A stretch of 64,000 bases of DNA from CAZKRL01 sp964555295 (GCA_964555295.1 CAZKRL010000001.1:1-64000); one strand, 5' to 3'; shown: positions 25,243-34,596, counted from the first letter of the stretch. Notes: generated by a model not told the origin, from the letters alone. Numbers and translations: made by a program.

Positions 25243-26517
25243 ATGGGATTTAAACGGACGAATAGCTACTCAATTCTAGGAGCTTTTGCCCTTGCCATCA
25301 TTCTTATTTTATTTTTCACGCGATGTAACCCAAAAACAAACATTGCGGTTGTTACCAACCAGTCGCCGGAATATGGTGCTGGTAAGTTGGATGCACAGTG
25401 TATGATTTTTCATCGGAAACCAGACTCCAGTGATTTTTTATTCAAAATTGATGTGTTAGAATTGATTCCTGAATCCAAACTTTATGCGCAACAAGAACTG
25501 AATCTCAATGCTTGCATCAAATGGAAAAAAACCGATTTCCGTGATTCGATTTGCCAGGAATTCCAGTTGCAATCTTTAAATGGCAAAGGGGACATATTAG
25601 GTGTAATGCCATTCGCGTTGCCTGAAGGCAAGTGGGAAATCATGATTGAAATAACTGATATCAAAAGTCGTAAGAAGGATATCATTAGAATGAATTCAGA
25701 GAAATTACCAGAGGCGAATCATGCTCACGACTATTTGCTCCGGCATTCAAGAACTGGTCTACCCTTCTTTAATAACGAAATCATAAAAGGTGACACCGTT
25801 GAAATCCTGCACTCCTCAGGTCTTTCAAATAATTTGCAACTGGAGTTTTGTAATCGCGAATTCAAGCTTCCCCCTCCCCCATTTTCAGATAATATCTCCG
25901 AAGTATTATCACCCATTGATTTAGAAGAAAAAAAAGATTTCATCTCCAACAATAATTCAATTGAATTTATCGCTCAAGAAGGATACTACAGAATCTCAAA
26001 TCAACCTAATACTGGTATGGGACACACATGGATGGCATCGACCTCAGGGTTACATAACTTGACAGATATAAATGAGCTCGCTGCCTCACTGCGCTATATA
26101 ACGACCAAGTCAGAATACGACTTAATTTTGAAAGGGCCAGAGATCAAAAAGTCAATTGACAATTACTGGTTGGAATGTGCCGGCTCTAAAGAACGTGCTA
26201 AAGAACTCATAGCGCTTTATTACAGCAGGGTCGAATACGCTAATCGCTATTACTCATCGTATACCAAAGGCTGGCGTTCAGATAGAGGGTTGATATATGT
26301 TATTTATGGTCCTCCGCGAGAAACCATCGAAGATGAACAATACTTGAGATGGTACTATGAAGAAACCGGAGATGATGGCATCATTTTCAACTTTAAGAAA
26401 ACATATTTGCCAAAGGTTGGCTGGATTTATCTGCTCGAACGGACTCCTAACCTTAAAAACTCATGGGAAAATCATGTTCAACAGTGGCGAAGAGGCACCG
26501 TATATGGAAAAGTATAA
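25243..26517 (+). CDS. GWxTD domain-containing protein, probable lipoprotein
   Basis: A 424-residue protein with a hydrophobic N-terminus (about 11-27) followed by Cys28, a possible lipoprotein attachment site although the lipobox is weak. The C-terminal domain (about 300-424) is of the GWxTD type, with the signature GWRSDRGLIYVIYGPP (Ser in place of Thr), then LRWYYEETGDDGIIFNF and WENHVQQWRRGTVYG. GWxTD proteins are widespread in Bacteroidetes, but their role is not established. The middle region looks like beta-sandwich and is unrecognised. The next small gene follows after 24 bp and is probably co-transcribed. Confidence 0.85.
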   Translation: MGFKRTNSYSILGAFALAIILILFFTRCNPKTNIAVVTNQSPEYGAGKLDAQCMIFHRKPDSSDFLFKIDVLELIPESKLYAQQELNLNACIKWKKTDFRDSICQEFQLQSLNGKGDILGVMPFALPEGKWEIMIEITDIKSRKKDIIRMNSEKLPEANHAHDYLLRHSRTGLPFFNNEIIKGDTVEILHSSGLSNNLQLEFCNREFKLPPPPFSDNISEVLSPIDLEEKKDFISNNNSIEFIAQEGYYRISNQPNTGMGHTWMASTSGLHNLTDINELAASLRYITTKSEYDLILKGPEIKKSIDNYWLECAGSKERAKELIALYYSRVEYANRYYSSYTKGWRSDRGLIYVIYGPPRETIEDEQYLRWYYEETGDDGIIFNFKKTYLPKVGWIYLLERTPNLKNSWENHVQQWRRGTVYGKV

Positions 26518-26541
26518 CTTCATCAAAATAATATTACAGCC

Positions 26542-26955
26542 ATGAAAACAATACAATCTAAAACAATTTCCGCCGCACTATTAGCGGCCGTATTCATCCT
26601 GATTCCATGCATTTCTTTTTGCCAAAATCACAAAGGGCTTCCCTCCATAGAGGTACTTGAGGCCGCAACGCAGAACACACTTGGGATCAATGCCGGTTAT
26701 TATGTGAAGTTCCAAAACAACTCGCAAAAGAGTATTGACGGAGTGAAATGGAAAGTTGATTTTCTCGATAATTTCGGAACCAACAAAGGAACCCGAGACG
26801 GTCAGTGGCAATCTGGAAATTTTACCAAACCCGTAGAACCTGGAGATACCATGAAAGATCTTGAAGGAGTATGGGTGGAAGGCGCCACCAAAATCGTTGT
26901 CACTATAAAAGAGGTTCATTTCACAGATGGCACCTCTCAAAAAGCCAAGAAATAG
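26542..26955 (+). CDS. Small secreted protein, FxLYD/E-set-like, function unknown
   Basis: A 137-residue protein with a signal peptide (about 1-27, ending CISFCQ). The mature part (about 110 residues) is a single beta-sandwich-like domain: VKFQNNSQKSIDGVKWKVDFLDNFG, VEPGDTMKDLEG, KIVVTIKEVHFTDGT. This resembles small extracellular domains that modify or bind other proteins, such as FxLYD, but no specific family is certain. It lies 24 bp after the GWxTD gene and is convergent with the esterase gene 6 bp away. Function unknown. Confidence 0.75.
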   Translation: MKTIQSKTISAALLAAVFILIPCISFCQNHKGLPSIEVLEAATQNTLGINAGYYVKFQNNSQKSIDGVKWKVDFLDNFGTNKGTRDGQWQSGNFTKPVEPGDTMKDLEGVWVEGATKIVVTIKEVHFTDGTSQKAKK

Positions 26956-26961
26956 AAGAAC

Positions 26962-28092
26962 CTAACGAACCATAAATCTTCCGTTAGTTGCATTGTCGGA
27001 ATCTACAATAACGTAGATGCCTGATTCAAGAGAACTGACATCTAACTCCACTCTGCCATCCGAGGTCCTGTTTCCCGTCAATGCCATACGTTGTCCTTTG
27101 CTATTATAAACCTGCCATAAATGCTCAAAAGTTCTGTCCACCAGATAGATTTTATCACTGCTTGGATTGGGAAATATGCGCAAAAGAGATGAGGGATTAT
27201 CCTGAAGACTGCTGATTACACAGCCGTTCTGTGTTTGAGTATTGGATTGAGATTCATCATAATTTTCAATTACAATTGCCGCTTCAGCCACATCATTAAG
27301 GTGTAAATCCATCCATGCCTTCACCATATCAAGAGTTATGCTCTGCTGAACATTGGTTGACAACCCGTTGAATCCAAATTCCCCAAACTGACAAAGAGTT
27401 CCGGCATCCGCGAAGCCACAATGCGATCCCTCCAACACGCTAATAAAAACCTTACACGCGGAAGAGGTTTCTTCATAAATAGGCTGATGATTCTGAGCTG
27501 GTGGAGTAACTGCATCAGAACTTCCAGATAATATCATAGCAGGTACCACAACCTGCATCGCTGCATCAATTGCAGATGGATTCGTTTCTGCGGGCGCCAT
27601 TCCTACCAGGCAATCAATATTACCATTGGACTGTGCCGCCGCGAGCCAAGCCGATCCGCCACCCATGCTATGTCCAATAACGCCAACCTTCGGCAAAACA
27701 TGCCCCGCGAATAATGAACCCGCGGTAATATTCTCATCTCGAAAATGAGCGGCGAGAAAAAGAATATCCAAACCATAATCGGCATGCGAAGGAGCAAATC
27801 CACTTTCGGTTGCCAGCTGAAGCACCATATAACCATGAGAGACCAAAGCTTCGGCCAAATAAGTATAATCCGTGGATTGCATGGAAAAACCATGAGCCAT
27901 TACAATGTAGGGAAACGTTCCGTCTGAGCAAGCAACGCCTTGGCCACTTGATTGCGCTGGATATAATAATTCAAATGGCAATTCCCGATTTCGCGTTGCA
28001 TCGGTGTATGTTATACTAACATAACCAACAGCAAACTGGGCTGATGCTGAAACACAGCAGATAGTGCAGAAAAATATTTGTATTGCTCTCAT
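26962..28092 (-). CDS. Secreted alpha/beta-hydrolase (esterase/PAF-acetylhydrolase-like) with T9SS type A domain
   Basis: A 376-residue protein with a signal peptide (ending VSASAQ). The alpha/beta-hydrolase domain (about 22-260) has IVMAHGFS (oxyanion region), nucleophile Ser142 in GHSMGGGSAW, acid Asp193 in ILSGSSDAVTPP and His224 in LEGSHCGF: a complete triad. The chlorophyllase/dienelactone-hydrolase group is the nearest fit. The C-terminus is a type A T9SS domain (LRIFPNPSSDKIYLV...LESGIYVIV), so export to the surface or medium is expected. The ATG at 28092 overlaps the upstream stop (TGATG), preferred to an adjacent GTG. It is the last gene of a three-gene operon. Confidence 0.88.
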   Translation of the reverse strand: MRAIQIFFCTICCVSASAQFAVGYVSITYTDATRNRELPFELLYPAQSSGQGVACSDGTFPYIVMAHGFSMQSTDYTYLAEALVSHGYMVLQLATESGFAPSHADYGLDILFLAAHFRDENITAGSLFAGHVLPKVGVIGHSMGGGSAWLAAAQSNGNIDCLVGMAPAETNPSAIDAAMQVVVPAMILSGSSDAVTPPAQNHQPIYEETSSACKVFISVLEGSHCGFADAGTLCQFGEFGFNGLSTNVQQSITLDMVKAWMDLHLNDVAEAAIVIENYDESQSNTQTQNGCVISSLQDNPSSLLRIFPNPSSDKIYLVDRTFEHLWQVYNSKGQRMALTGNRTSDGRVELDVSSLESGIYVIVDSDNATNGRFMVR

Positions 28093-29747
28093 CACTTGAT
28101 CTTAATTATGGGGAATAATCTTCGTTCGTTGTTATAATCAATTAGCAGAGAATAATGGCCGGATGAAATTTTAAAATCGTTGATTTCAACCGGCACCATC
28201 CCGATGGCGTTCAAACTCTCTTGAGACCACAAGACTACTCTGCCCGAGGCGTCTATTAAACTCCAACTAAAACTACTACCCGGATTTTCACAAGGTAATA
28301 TTATATTCAAATCACTATAAAAGGGATTGGGATATACCAACCAATCAGAATTATCCGCACTTCCATCGCCACGCAAAATAGCCATTGCCTTCATCATATC
28401 CGGAATTCCATATCCAAGCGAATCATTCGGTGAATTATATAGGTGCGCCGATTGCTGGATAGCTCTCCTTATTGCAAATGGAGATCGGTCAGGAAATGCC
28501 TGCATTAAGCATGCTGCCATACCTGCTATCAATGGAGAACTGAATGATGTGCCATTACCTCGTTTCACTGTAGAATCAAGACCAGCGAAATAGGTACCGC
28601 GCCCCTGTGCGCAGACATCTGGCTTTACATCACCATCGGCAGACGGACCCCAACCTGAAAATGTTGCGAAAACTCGGTTCGCATCAACTGCACCAATAGC
28701 CAGCACGTTATCTCCATCGGAAGGCGCAGTGATGTGATGCCATTGGCTCAATCCACTATTTCCAGCGCTGTTCACTACAATCATCCCCTTTTCCGCAGCT
28801 ATGTCGGCACCTTGTGTACATCTTGCTACATCCCCATCCATGTCTGCATAGGAATAATCCATCCACACTGAATCAAACAATGAATAACCCAACGATGAAT
28901 TGATAATATCCGCGCCTATACTATCTGCCAATTCTGCAGCTGCTACCCAATTATCTTCCTCCAAGTTGGTCTCTGAAAGAGGGTCTTCAGACCTAAAAAG
29001 ATGATATGTAGCATCAGGCGCAGCACCTATCAATGAATCAGGCCAGTATGAAGCCATAATGCTTAAAACTGAAGTTCCATGTGAGTTTAGACTAAAAATA
29101 TTTCCACCGTAAGGAAATGCAATGTCACGAATCATTCCAACGCGATTTTCGTTATAGAGCCTTTTGAAACAAGGCAATTGCTCCGTTGATATCCATCCGG
29201 CATCAAATTGTGCGATATGAATTCCCTTGCCCGTAAAACCCAGGTTGTGCAACGATTGACCATTGAGCATAGCAATTTGATTGCAAGACTTACCATAAAA
29301 AACTTCATCTACACAAAAGATGTCTTCAGCATCTGATCTCAACGAAAACTCAACCATTGGCTCTCGTCGTGTTTTGAGTCGTACTGACCGAAGAATAAAT
29401 GGAAGGTTTTCTGCTTCGGAAATCATAGAACTATCTTCCAACTGCAACACCACATCATTGAACCACTTACTGCGCGAATGAACTCTTCCACCCGTTAACT
29501 GAACCAAAGCTTCTACATAATTTTCATTCAAGGGGAGATCCCTTTCATCAATTGGTATTGACCATTTAAGTCGTCGATTTATACACCGTTGTGATAAAAA
29601 TTCACTGGGTCGACTCACATCATAACCATTCCCATTTTTGTCAATGAATGAGAATCGATAGAATACATCCTGACCTGAGACATTCGTTGTACAAGCATTA
29701 AAAAACACTATCAGAGCAAAAGAAATTTTCCGATAAACGCTTATCAT
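28092..29747 (-). CDS. Secreted subtilisin-like serine protease (S8) with T9SS type A domain
   Basis: A 551-residue protein with a signal peptide (ending TTNVSGQ) and a propeptide-like region (about 27-165, containing FIDKNG, SQRCINRR and LPLNENYV, typical of Bacteroidetes S8 proteins). The catalytic domain has Asp182 (HIAQFDAGW), His223 (NSHGTSVLSI), oxyanion Asn330 (VNSAGNSG) and Ser401 (GNGTSFSSPLIAG). The C-terminal about 75 residues form a type A T9SS domain (WLVYPNPFYSDLNIILP...ISSGHYSLLI). It starts immediately after the FISUMP gene stop (TAGATG) and is coupled to the esterase gene. Role: extracellular protein degradation. Confidence 0.93.
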   Translation of the reverse strand: MISVYRKISFALIVFFNACTTNVSGQDVFYRFSFIDKNGNGYDVSRPSEFLSQRCINRRLKWSIPIDERDLPLNENYVEALVQLTGGRVHSRSKWFNDVVLQLEDSSMISEAENLPFILRSVRLKTRREPMVEFSLRSDAEDIFCVDEVFYGKSCNQIAMLNGQSLHNLGFTGKGIHIAQFDAGWISTEQLPCFKRLYNENRVGMIRDIAFPYGGNIFSLNSHGTSVLSIMASYWPDSLIGAAPDATYHLFRSEDPLSETNLEEDNWVAAAELADSIGADIINSSLGYSLFDSVWMDYSYADMDGDVARCTQGADIAAEKGMIVVNSAGNSGLSQWHHITAPSDGDNVLAIGAVDANRVFATFSGWGPSADGDVKPDVCAQGRGTYFAGLDSTVKRGNGTSFSSPLIAGMAACLMQAFPDRSPFAIRRAIQQSAHLYNSPNDSLGYGIPDMMKAMAILRGDGSADNSDWLVYPNPFYSDLNIILPCENPGSSFSWSLIDASGRVVLWSQESLNAIGMVPVEINDFKISSGHYSLLIDYNNERRLFPIIKIK

Positions 29748-31265
29748 CTACTCATCGTAATCTCTAATACAGCGAACGCTAAGTCCACTGTCCCTTGGTT
29801 TGAAATCAATTTGTGCGAATTCCGTTAAATAAAATGCAAGTCCATGAGGAATTATTCCTTGATTAAAACAATCCGAAGAAAAACCAAATAGAGCCTGATC
29901 CACTGTCCAAAAAGCTCCAGAAGACAAATTGTAAGAACATTCACCACACGTCTCTAACAATGAATATCTGTAGCCAATATCAGTTTGAATATTCAGGCCA
30001 GAGTAATTGATCTGACCATTGACAAGAGACACAAAACCGAATGGCCCCAAATCCCAACCTGATCCGCTCAACCATGGTGCAGAGACATCACTGCGTTTCG
30101 TGGGGATATAGAAAGTATTTTCTTCAGATAAATCATCTTGTGACAAATAGGGTTGAAGCGTCAATGTTTGTACATTACTATCAAGTGCCTCAAGCAATAT
30201 ATTAAATTCTTGATAAGTGGGGGCATGCCAGCCCAATGGGCAAAGTTGTCCTGTTGTTACCGCATACCAATTATACAAATAGCCTAGCGTTGAATCCTCA
30301 ACAGTTGTACAGTTGGAATTCTCGCCAACCACGTTAAAAAATCCATCCGTTTGGGTTTCGGCTCTGTAAGGGCGAGTGTAAGACATTCGTTGTATGGCGG
30401 TATCAACGGGAAAGCCGAAACGTATATAACCATCTACTGTATCGCCGGGCATTATTCCGTCTAAAGTATCAGTACCAATCACGATGAGGCCCTCCTGCAA
30501 TACACCATCCACCGTATCACCTGTACTGCGAATCCATTGAAATCCATCCACGGTATCACCTATACCAAAAGAAAATTCCTGCTGTTGAGCCCAAAGTGTA
30601 GAGTCCGAAGGAATCATAGTGCCATCGTTCAACTTTGTGGTTCTCAGATTCGTGATTGTGAATTCAAGTGGACCTGTCTCCGTTTGAATAATCGCGGATT
30701 TGTAGTAATTACCATCGACATCTGTTACACCTTCTCCCCTTTCATAAAAAAGATTGGCATCGCTTAGACCTGGAATTACAAATGTTGAACTGTCGGTATA
30801 AACTATTCGATCATCGGGCAATATGCCTACTACAGTTCTTCCTTGCATCAACTGATTGGTTCGCTCGGCTGCAAAGGCAAATGGTATACTCATCAATTGA
30901 GTGATGCCCAATTCTGTTTCGCCATCGCCTACGTTGACAAAGGTCTGCAGATAAACACCATTGGTATTCTGCTCCCAGCCCACATTCTGAATGAGAGGTG
31001 CAAAAGGTGATGAGGGTATGCCTGATCCTATGAATAGTGAAACGCTGCCATCGATGCTACTCATCGCTGTATGAGTCTCTTCAAATACAGGGTTTTCAGA
31101 GGAGTTGAGATGTAATACAAAACGTACAGTTACACTTTGATCTGCCATAATCTGGCCATCTGAATTGCGCAGTGTAAAGCGATATGGAATGATGCCTGGC
31201 GGTTGAGCATCCGACACAACGGATAGTAAAATAAAAGAAACAATTATTGATAGCCGACTCATCAT
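29748..31265 (-). CDS. Secreted FISUMP-domain protein
   Basis: A 505-residue protein. The ATG at 31265 begins a signal peptide (MMSRLSIIVSFILLSVVSDAQ); the frame extends 16 codons further upstream but those do not look like signal sequence. The N-terminal part (about 22-135: IPYRFTLRNSDGQIMADQSV...VSLFIGSG) resembles the collar/fimbrial-type region seen before FISUMP domains. The C-terminal 180 residues are a FISUMP domain (LYNWYAVTTGQLCPLGWHAP, FWTVDQA, GLSVRCIRD). It lacks a T9SS tail, unlike its two downstream partners. It is the first gene of the operon, and its role is unknown. Confidence 0.85.
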   Translation of the reverse strand: MMSRLSIIVSFILLSVVSDAQPPGIIPYRFTLRNSDGQIMADQSVTVRFVLHLNSSENPVFEETHTAMSSIDGSVSLFIGSGIPSSPFAPLIQNVGWEQNTNGVYLQTFVNVGDGETELGITQLMSIPFAFAAERTNQLMQGRTVVGILPDDRIVYTDSSTFVIPGLSDANLFYERGEGVTDVDGNYYKSAIIQTETGPLEFTITNLRTTKLNDGTMIPSDSTLWAQQQEFSFGIGDTVDGFQWIRSTGDTVDGVLQEGLIVIGTDTLDGIMPGDTVDGYIRFGFPVDTAIQRMSYTRPYRAETQTDGFFNVVGENSNCTTVEDSTLGYLYNWYAVTTGQLCPLGWHAPTYQEFNILLEALDSNVQTLTLQPYLSQDDLSEENTFYIPTKRSDVSAPWLSGSGWDLGPFGFVSLVNGQINYSGLNIQTDIGYRYSLLETCGECSYNLSSGAFWTVDQALFGFSSDCFNQGIIPHGLAFYLTEFAQIDFKPRDSGLSVRCIRDYDE

Positions 31266-31270
31266 CAATC

Positions 31271-31302
31271 CAAAGTTAAGTATCAAATGTTGGTGCGACC
31301 AA
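31271..31302 (-). promoter_or_regulatory. Putative promoter of the FISUMP-subtilase-esterase operon
   Basis: On the minus strand TTG (31302-31300), a 21-nt spacer and TAACTTTG (31278-31271; exact TAnnTTTG). The box ends only 5 bp before the ATG at 31265, so the transcript would be nearly leaderless. Confidence 0.35.
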
Positions 31303-31422
31303 TTCCGTGACAAAGATTTTCAACCGAATAATGATCCATGCCCCGTCATTAAAACTTTCGAAACTATGCTGTCATTCCTGAGGGCTTAATGAATGAGTGC
31401 TGACATTATATTCGCGGTGCTT

Positions 31423-31872
31423 ATGAGTAAAATCAAAACAATTTATTGTACTTCATTATGCATAGTTCTTGTTGTATCATTTCTGTCTTTTGGTTGTAAC
31501 TCGAAAACATCCATTGATGCGGCAGAGATTCAAAAGATTATGCAAAATCAACAAATAGCATGGAACCAAGGTGATATAGATTCCTTTATGCAGTCCTACT
31601 GGAAAAGTGATTCATTGCTATTCATTGGGAAGTCAGGAATTACATTCGGCTGGCAACAAACGCTGAACAATTATAAAAAATCCTACCCCGATAAAGCAGC
31701 AATGGGTCAATTACAATTTACCAACTTCAAAATATTCTCAGAAGGTAATTCCTATGTAGTAGTTGGTAAATGGGAGTTATTCCGAACTGACGACACCCTA
31801 TCAGGACACTATACTTTGCTCTGGAAAAAGCACGATAATCAGTGGGTCATCATTCAAGACCATACTAGCTAA
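31423..31872 (+). CDS. Lipoprotein with DUF4440/SnoaL-like (NTF2 fold) domain
   Basis: A 149-residue protein. The ATG at 31423 directly precedes a lipoprotein signal peptide (about 1-24, LSFGC). The mature domain is an NTF2-like cone: IQKIMQNQQIAWNQGDIDSFMQSYWKSDSLLFIG, GITFGWQQTLNNYKKSYPD, VVVGKWELFRTDDTLSGHYTLLWKKHDNQWVIIQDHTS. Such domains bind small ligands or act in stress-related hydrolysis or isomerisation; the substrate is unknown. The rhomboid gene starts 2 bp after the stop, so the two are one operon. Confidence 0.85.
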   Translation: MSKIKTIYCTSLCIVLVVSFLSFGCNSKTSIDAAEIQKIMQNQQIAWNQGDIDSFMQSYWKSDSLLFIGKSGITFGWQQTLNNYKKSYPDKAAMGQLQFTNFKIFSEGNSYVVVGKWELFRTDDTLSGHYTLLWKKHDNQWVIIQDHTS

Positions 31873-31874
31873 CT

Positions 31875-32468
31875 ATGCCCATGATTGATCCCATCATTAT
31901 AATAATTGTCATCACAATTATATTCTCATATCGAGGATTTCAGGACTCAAGCTTCTTTTCCAAATATTCAGGAAATCCATACAAAATCAAGCATTACAAG
32001 GAGTATCACAGGGTATTAACTCATATGCTGCTTCATTCCGACCTGATACATATCGCTTTGAATTTATTTATCCTTTATTCTTTTAGTGACGGGCTCAATA
32101 TCTTTTTCGAATACACCCTTGGCAATATCGCTCCTCTTGTTATGATCATCTTCTATCTCCTCGGAGGCATCAGCGGTATGTTGCCACTTCTAAAGAAATA
32201 CGGCAATACGCCAAATTACACTTGCGTTGGCGCCAGTGGGGCCGTAAGTGCTATTATGGTAGGATATATGATTGCTTTTCCGAATAATGAAATTCTATTC
32301 TTCTTCATACCTATGCCCGCATATATCTCTGTGGTTCTTTTTTTCGTTACCGAGCGACTTATGCAGAAATATAGCAGAGCACCGGTGGCACACGAAGCGC
32401 ATATTGGTGGGGCTGTTTTCGGTGGATTATTCGTATTAATCATCCGATTAACCTCGGGTATTTTATAA
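31875..32468 (+). CDS. Rhomboid family intramembrane serine protease
   Basis: A 197-residue polytopic membrane protease with about six transmembrane segments. The catalytic dyad is Ser121 in CVGASGAVSAIM and His176 in EAHIGGAVFGG. The conserved HIALNLFILYSF helix carries the oxyanion-supporting His and Asn. These enzymes cleave membrane proteins within or near the membrane; the substrate is unknown. It is translationally close to the lipoprotein gene (2-bp gap). Confidence 0.92.
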   Translation: MPMIDPIIIIIVITIIFSYRGFQDSSFFSKYSGNPYKIKHYKEYHRVLTHMLLHSDLIHIALNLFILYSFSDGLNIFFEYTLGNIAPLVMIIFYLLGGISGMLPLLKKYGNTPNYTCVGASGAVSAIMVGYMIAFPNNEILFFFIPMPAYISVVLFFVTERLMQKYSRAPVAHEAHIGGAVFGGLFVLIIRLTSGIL

Positions 32469-32512
32469 AGGATTTGAGTTGAAATAAGAGAGTAAAAATC
32501 TTCATCCCGAAT

Positions 32513-33166
32513 CTATTCCATGATTTTACCGTCTCGCATTTCAATTTTACGGTCTGCCATTTCAGCAAGCGCATCGTTGTGTGTAACAATTACAAAAGTC
32601 TGATTAAGTTCCTCCCTCAGAGAGAAGAATAAAGCGTGCAAATCATGAGCATTAGCTGAATCTAAGTTTCCTGATGGCTCATCCGCAAGAATTACCAATG
32701 GCTTATTGATAAGCGCCCGGGCAATTGCCACTCGCTGCTGTTCGCCACCGCTAAGTTCCGCTGGCCGATGACTCATTCGCGGCTCAAGACCAAGCCTACC
32801 TAAAATCCTCATGGCATCCGATTCCACCTCACTCCGTTTTCGGCCGGCAATAAAAGCGGGAATACAAACATTCTCCAAAGCTGAAAATTCAGGTAACAGA
32901 TTATGGAACTGAAAAACAAAACCAATTTGAGAATTTCTGAATCTCGCCAACTCATTTGGGCGGAGTCTATTGATCGATTTTCCGTCATATAGGATTTCAC
33001 CAGCGTCTGGTTTATCGAGTGTCCCCATCAACTGAAGCAGTGTGCTTTTACCAGCGCCCGATGGACCCACAATTGCAACCACATCACCTCTTTTGACGGA
33101 TAAACTTACCGATTGAAGTACTCTAAGATTACCATAATTCTTAATGAGATTTCTGACTTCAATCAT
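32513..33166 (-). CDS. ABC transporter ATP-binding protein, LolD-like
   Basis: A 217-residue ATPase. Walker A is GPSGAGKST (34-42), the signature LSGGE (138-142), Walker B VILADE (158-163), and the H-loop His is in VIVTHND. The length and the MGTLDKPDAGEILYDG and NLDSANAHDLHALFF segments fit the LolD/MacB-type family, which in Bacteroidetes is usually assigned to lipoprotein release with a LolC/E permease encoded elsewhere. No permease gene is adjacent. It is divergent from the menaquinone pair. Confidence 0.88.
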   Translation of the reverse strand: MIEVRNLIKNYGNLRVLQSVSLSVKRGDVVAIVGPSGAGKSTLLQLMGTLDKPDAGEILYDGKSINRLRPNELARFRNSQIGFVFQFHNLLPEFSALENVCIPAFIAGRKRSEVESDAMRILGRLGLEPRMSHRPAELSGGEQQRVAIARALINKPLVILADEPSGNLDSANAHDLHALFFSLREELNQTFVIVTHNDALAEMADRKIEMRDGKIME

Positions 33167-33250
33167 GCAACGAAATTACGAACCAGTTGCAAACCACTGG
33201 AGCTCTCGTTATATAATCCTTGTTGTTTCTCTTTGATTTATTTTTATGCC

Positions 33251-33664
33251 ATGACAAAAAAAATTCCATCCGCATGGAAAGAAACTTTAATGGAATCTTT
33301 GGGCATTCGGCTCATTTCTGAGGAAGACCATCTTATTGTGGGCTCAATGCCTATCGATAGCAGAACTATACAACCTGCAGGAATTATGCATGGAGGCGCT
33401 TCAGCTGCGCTTGCTGAAACCCTTGGCAGTTACGGGTCAAAAAGAATCGCTGAAAAATTGGAAAATATTTCGGTTGGGGTCGAACTTCATATTCATCATC
33501 TCAAAAGTGTATCGAGTGGACAAGTAATAGGAAAAGCACAATTGATAAAAGCGGGGAAAACATTGCATCTGTGGAATATTGACATAACCAACGATAATGG
33601 TGAGTTGATCTCCACCGCAAGACTAACGGTAATGATGAGAAATAAAAGCACTGCAAGTGAGTAA
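33251..33664 (+). CDS. Hotdog-fold thioesterase (PaaI family; probable DHNA-CoA thioesterase)
   Basis: A 137-residue hotdog protein. The active-site helix reads GIMHGGASAALAET (HGG at 47-49, catalytic Glu56), as in DHNA-CoA and aryl-CoA thioesterases. The C-terminal strands contain GKAQLIKAGKTLHLWNIDI and LISTARLTVMM. The ATG at 33251 gives the normal family length; the longer open frame overlaps the divergent ATPase gene. It overlaps the isochorismate synthase start by 8 bp, so a role in menaquinone synthesis (hydrolysis of 1,4-dihydroxy-2-naphthoyl-CoA) is likely. Confidence 0.88.
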   Translation: MTKKIPSAWKETLMESLGIRLISEEDHLIVGSMPIDSRTIQPAGIMHGGASAALAETLGSYGSKRIAEKLENISVGVELHIHHLKSVSSGQVIGKAQLIKAGKTLHLWNIDITNDNGELISTARLTVMMRNKSTASE

Positions 33665-34595
33665 GTCAGACGCCTTCTTTGCCCATGTGTTTCTGCCTAC
33701 TTATGATGATAGTTCAAGGGAGATTATCGAATTCGATTATAATAAAGAGAAAGATGCATTCATAAGTAAAGAAGGGGATTTGTGCAACTTCCATCCGTGG
33801 TCAGCGACGGATGATTTCTTAACTCCACAACAAGAGACATCCAAAATTGAATTTTTAGCTCGTCTCGATAAGAGCATCAACGAACTTCAGAAAGATCGTC
33901 TGAAAAAAGTTGTCTTGAGCCGAGTCTTTCATATAAATCGCAAGATGACCAATATTGAGGATATAATTTATCCGCTTGCTCAGGCCTATCCCCAATCACT
34001 AGTATATCACACCAATCATCCGCGATTCGGTGAATGGATTGGCGCTACTCCGGAATTATTGTTTTCACGTGATGGATGGCAAATTGACACGATGGCACTT
34101 GCAGGCACTCTGCCGCGAGAAAGCACATCGATATGGTCTGATAAGCTATTGAATGAACACGAATATGTAGCAAATGATATTGTAAATACATTCAATGCAT
34201 TGGGGGCTAAGATGGTCACGCGAGTGGGGCCGCAAGAGAGACTTGTGGGTCCGGTAAAACATCTTGAAACGAAATTTACTTTCCAGATAGGCGTCACCAA
34301 CGAGGCGCTGATTCAATCACTGCACCCTACTTCAGCCATTTGCGGTTATCCCCGTGAGACAGCATCCCAATGGATTGCGCGAAACGAAAGCCATCAGCGC
34401 AGGATGTATTGCGGCTTGATCGAAATTCAAAATAAGGCATGCAGCTCTTTCTATGTGAATCTGAGATGTGCGCAAGTCTTTCACCAACATCTCGAGCTAT
34501 ATGCCGGCGTAGGCCTAACCCGTCACAGCCATTCGTATGAAGAATGGAGAGAAACTGAACGCAAACTGGAAACTATTGGCCAATTGTTTACATAA
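33657..34595 (+). CDS. menF: Isochorismate synthase
   Basis: A 312-residue chorismate-utilising enzyme converting chorismate to isochorismate, the first step of menaquinone synthesis. Typical motifs are KVVLSRVF, IGATPELLFSRDG, TMALAGTLPRE, EHEYVANDI, VKHLETKF, SAICGYPRETA, MYCGLIEI and LYAGVGLTRHSHSYEEWRETERKLE. It is shorter than many MenF/EntC proteins because the N-terminal region is reduced; the catalytic half is intact. It starts with GTG at 33657 inside the end of the thioesterase gene, which indicates translational coupling. A hairpin at 34597-34620 follows. Confidence 0.92.
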   Translation: MSKSDAFFAHVFLPTYDDSSREIIEFDYNKEKDAFISKEGDLCNFHPWSATDDFLTPQQETSKIEFLARLDKSINELQKDRLKKVVLSRVFHINRKMTNIEDIIYPLAQAYPQSLVYHTNHPRFGEWIGATPELLFSRDGWQIDTMALAGTLPRESTSIWSDKLLNEHEYVANDIVNTFNALGAKMVTRVGPQERLVGPVKHLETKFTFQIGVTNEALIQSLHPTSAICGYPRETASQWIARNESHQRRMYCGLIEIQNKACSSFYVNLRCAQVFHQHLELYAGVGLTRHSHSYEEWRETERKLETIGQLFT

Positions 34596-34596
34596 G

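Noticed and set aside
31423..32468. Lipoprotein plus rhomboid protease as a substrate-protease pair
   Set aside because: The 2-bp spacing shows co-transcription, but the lipoprotein has no transmembrane helix for intramembrane cleavage, so no functional pairing is claimed.
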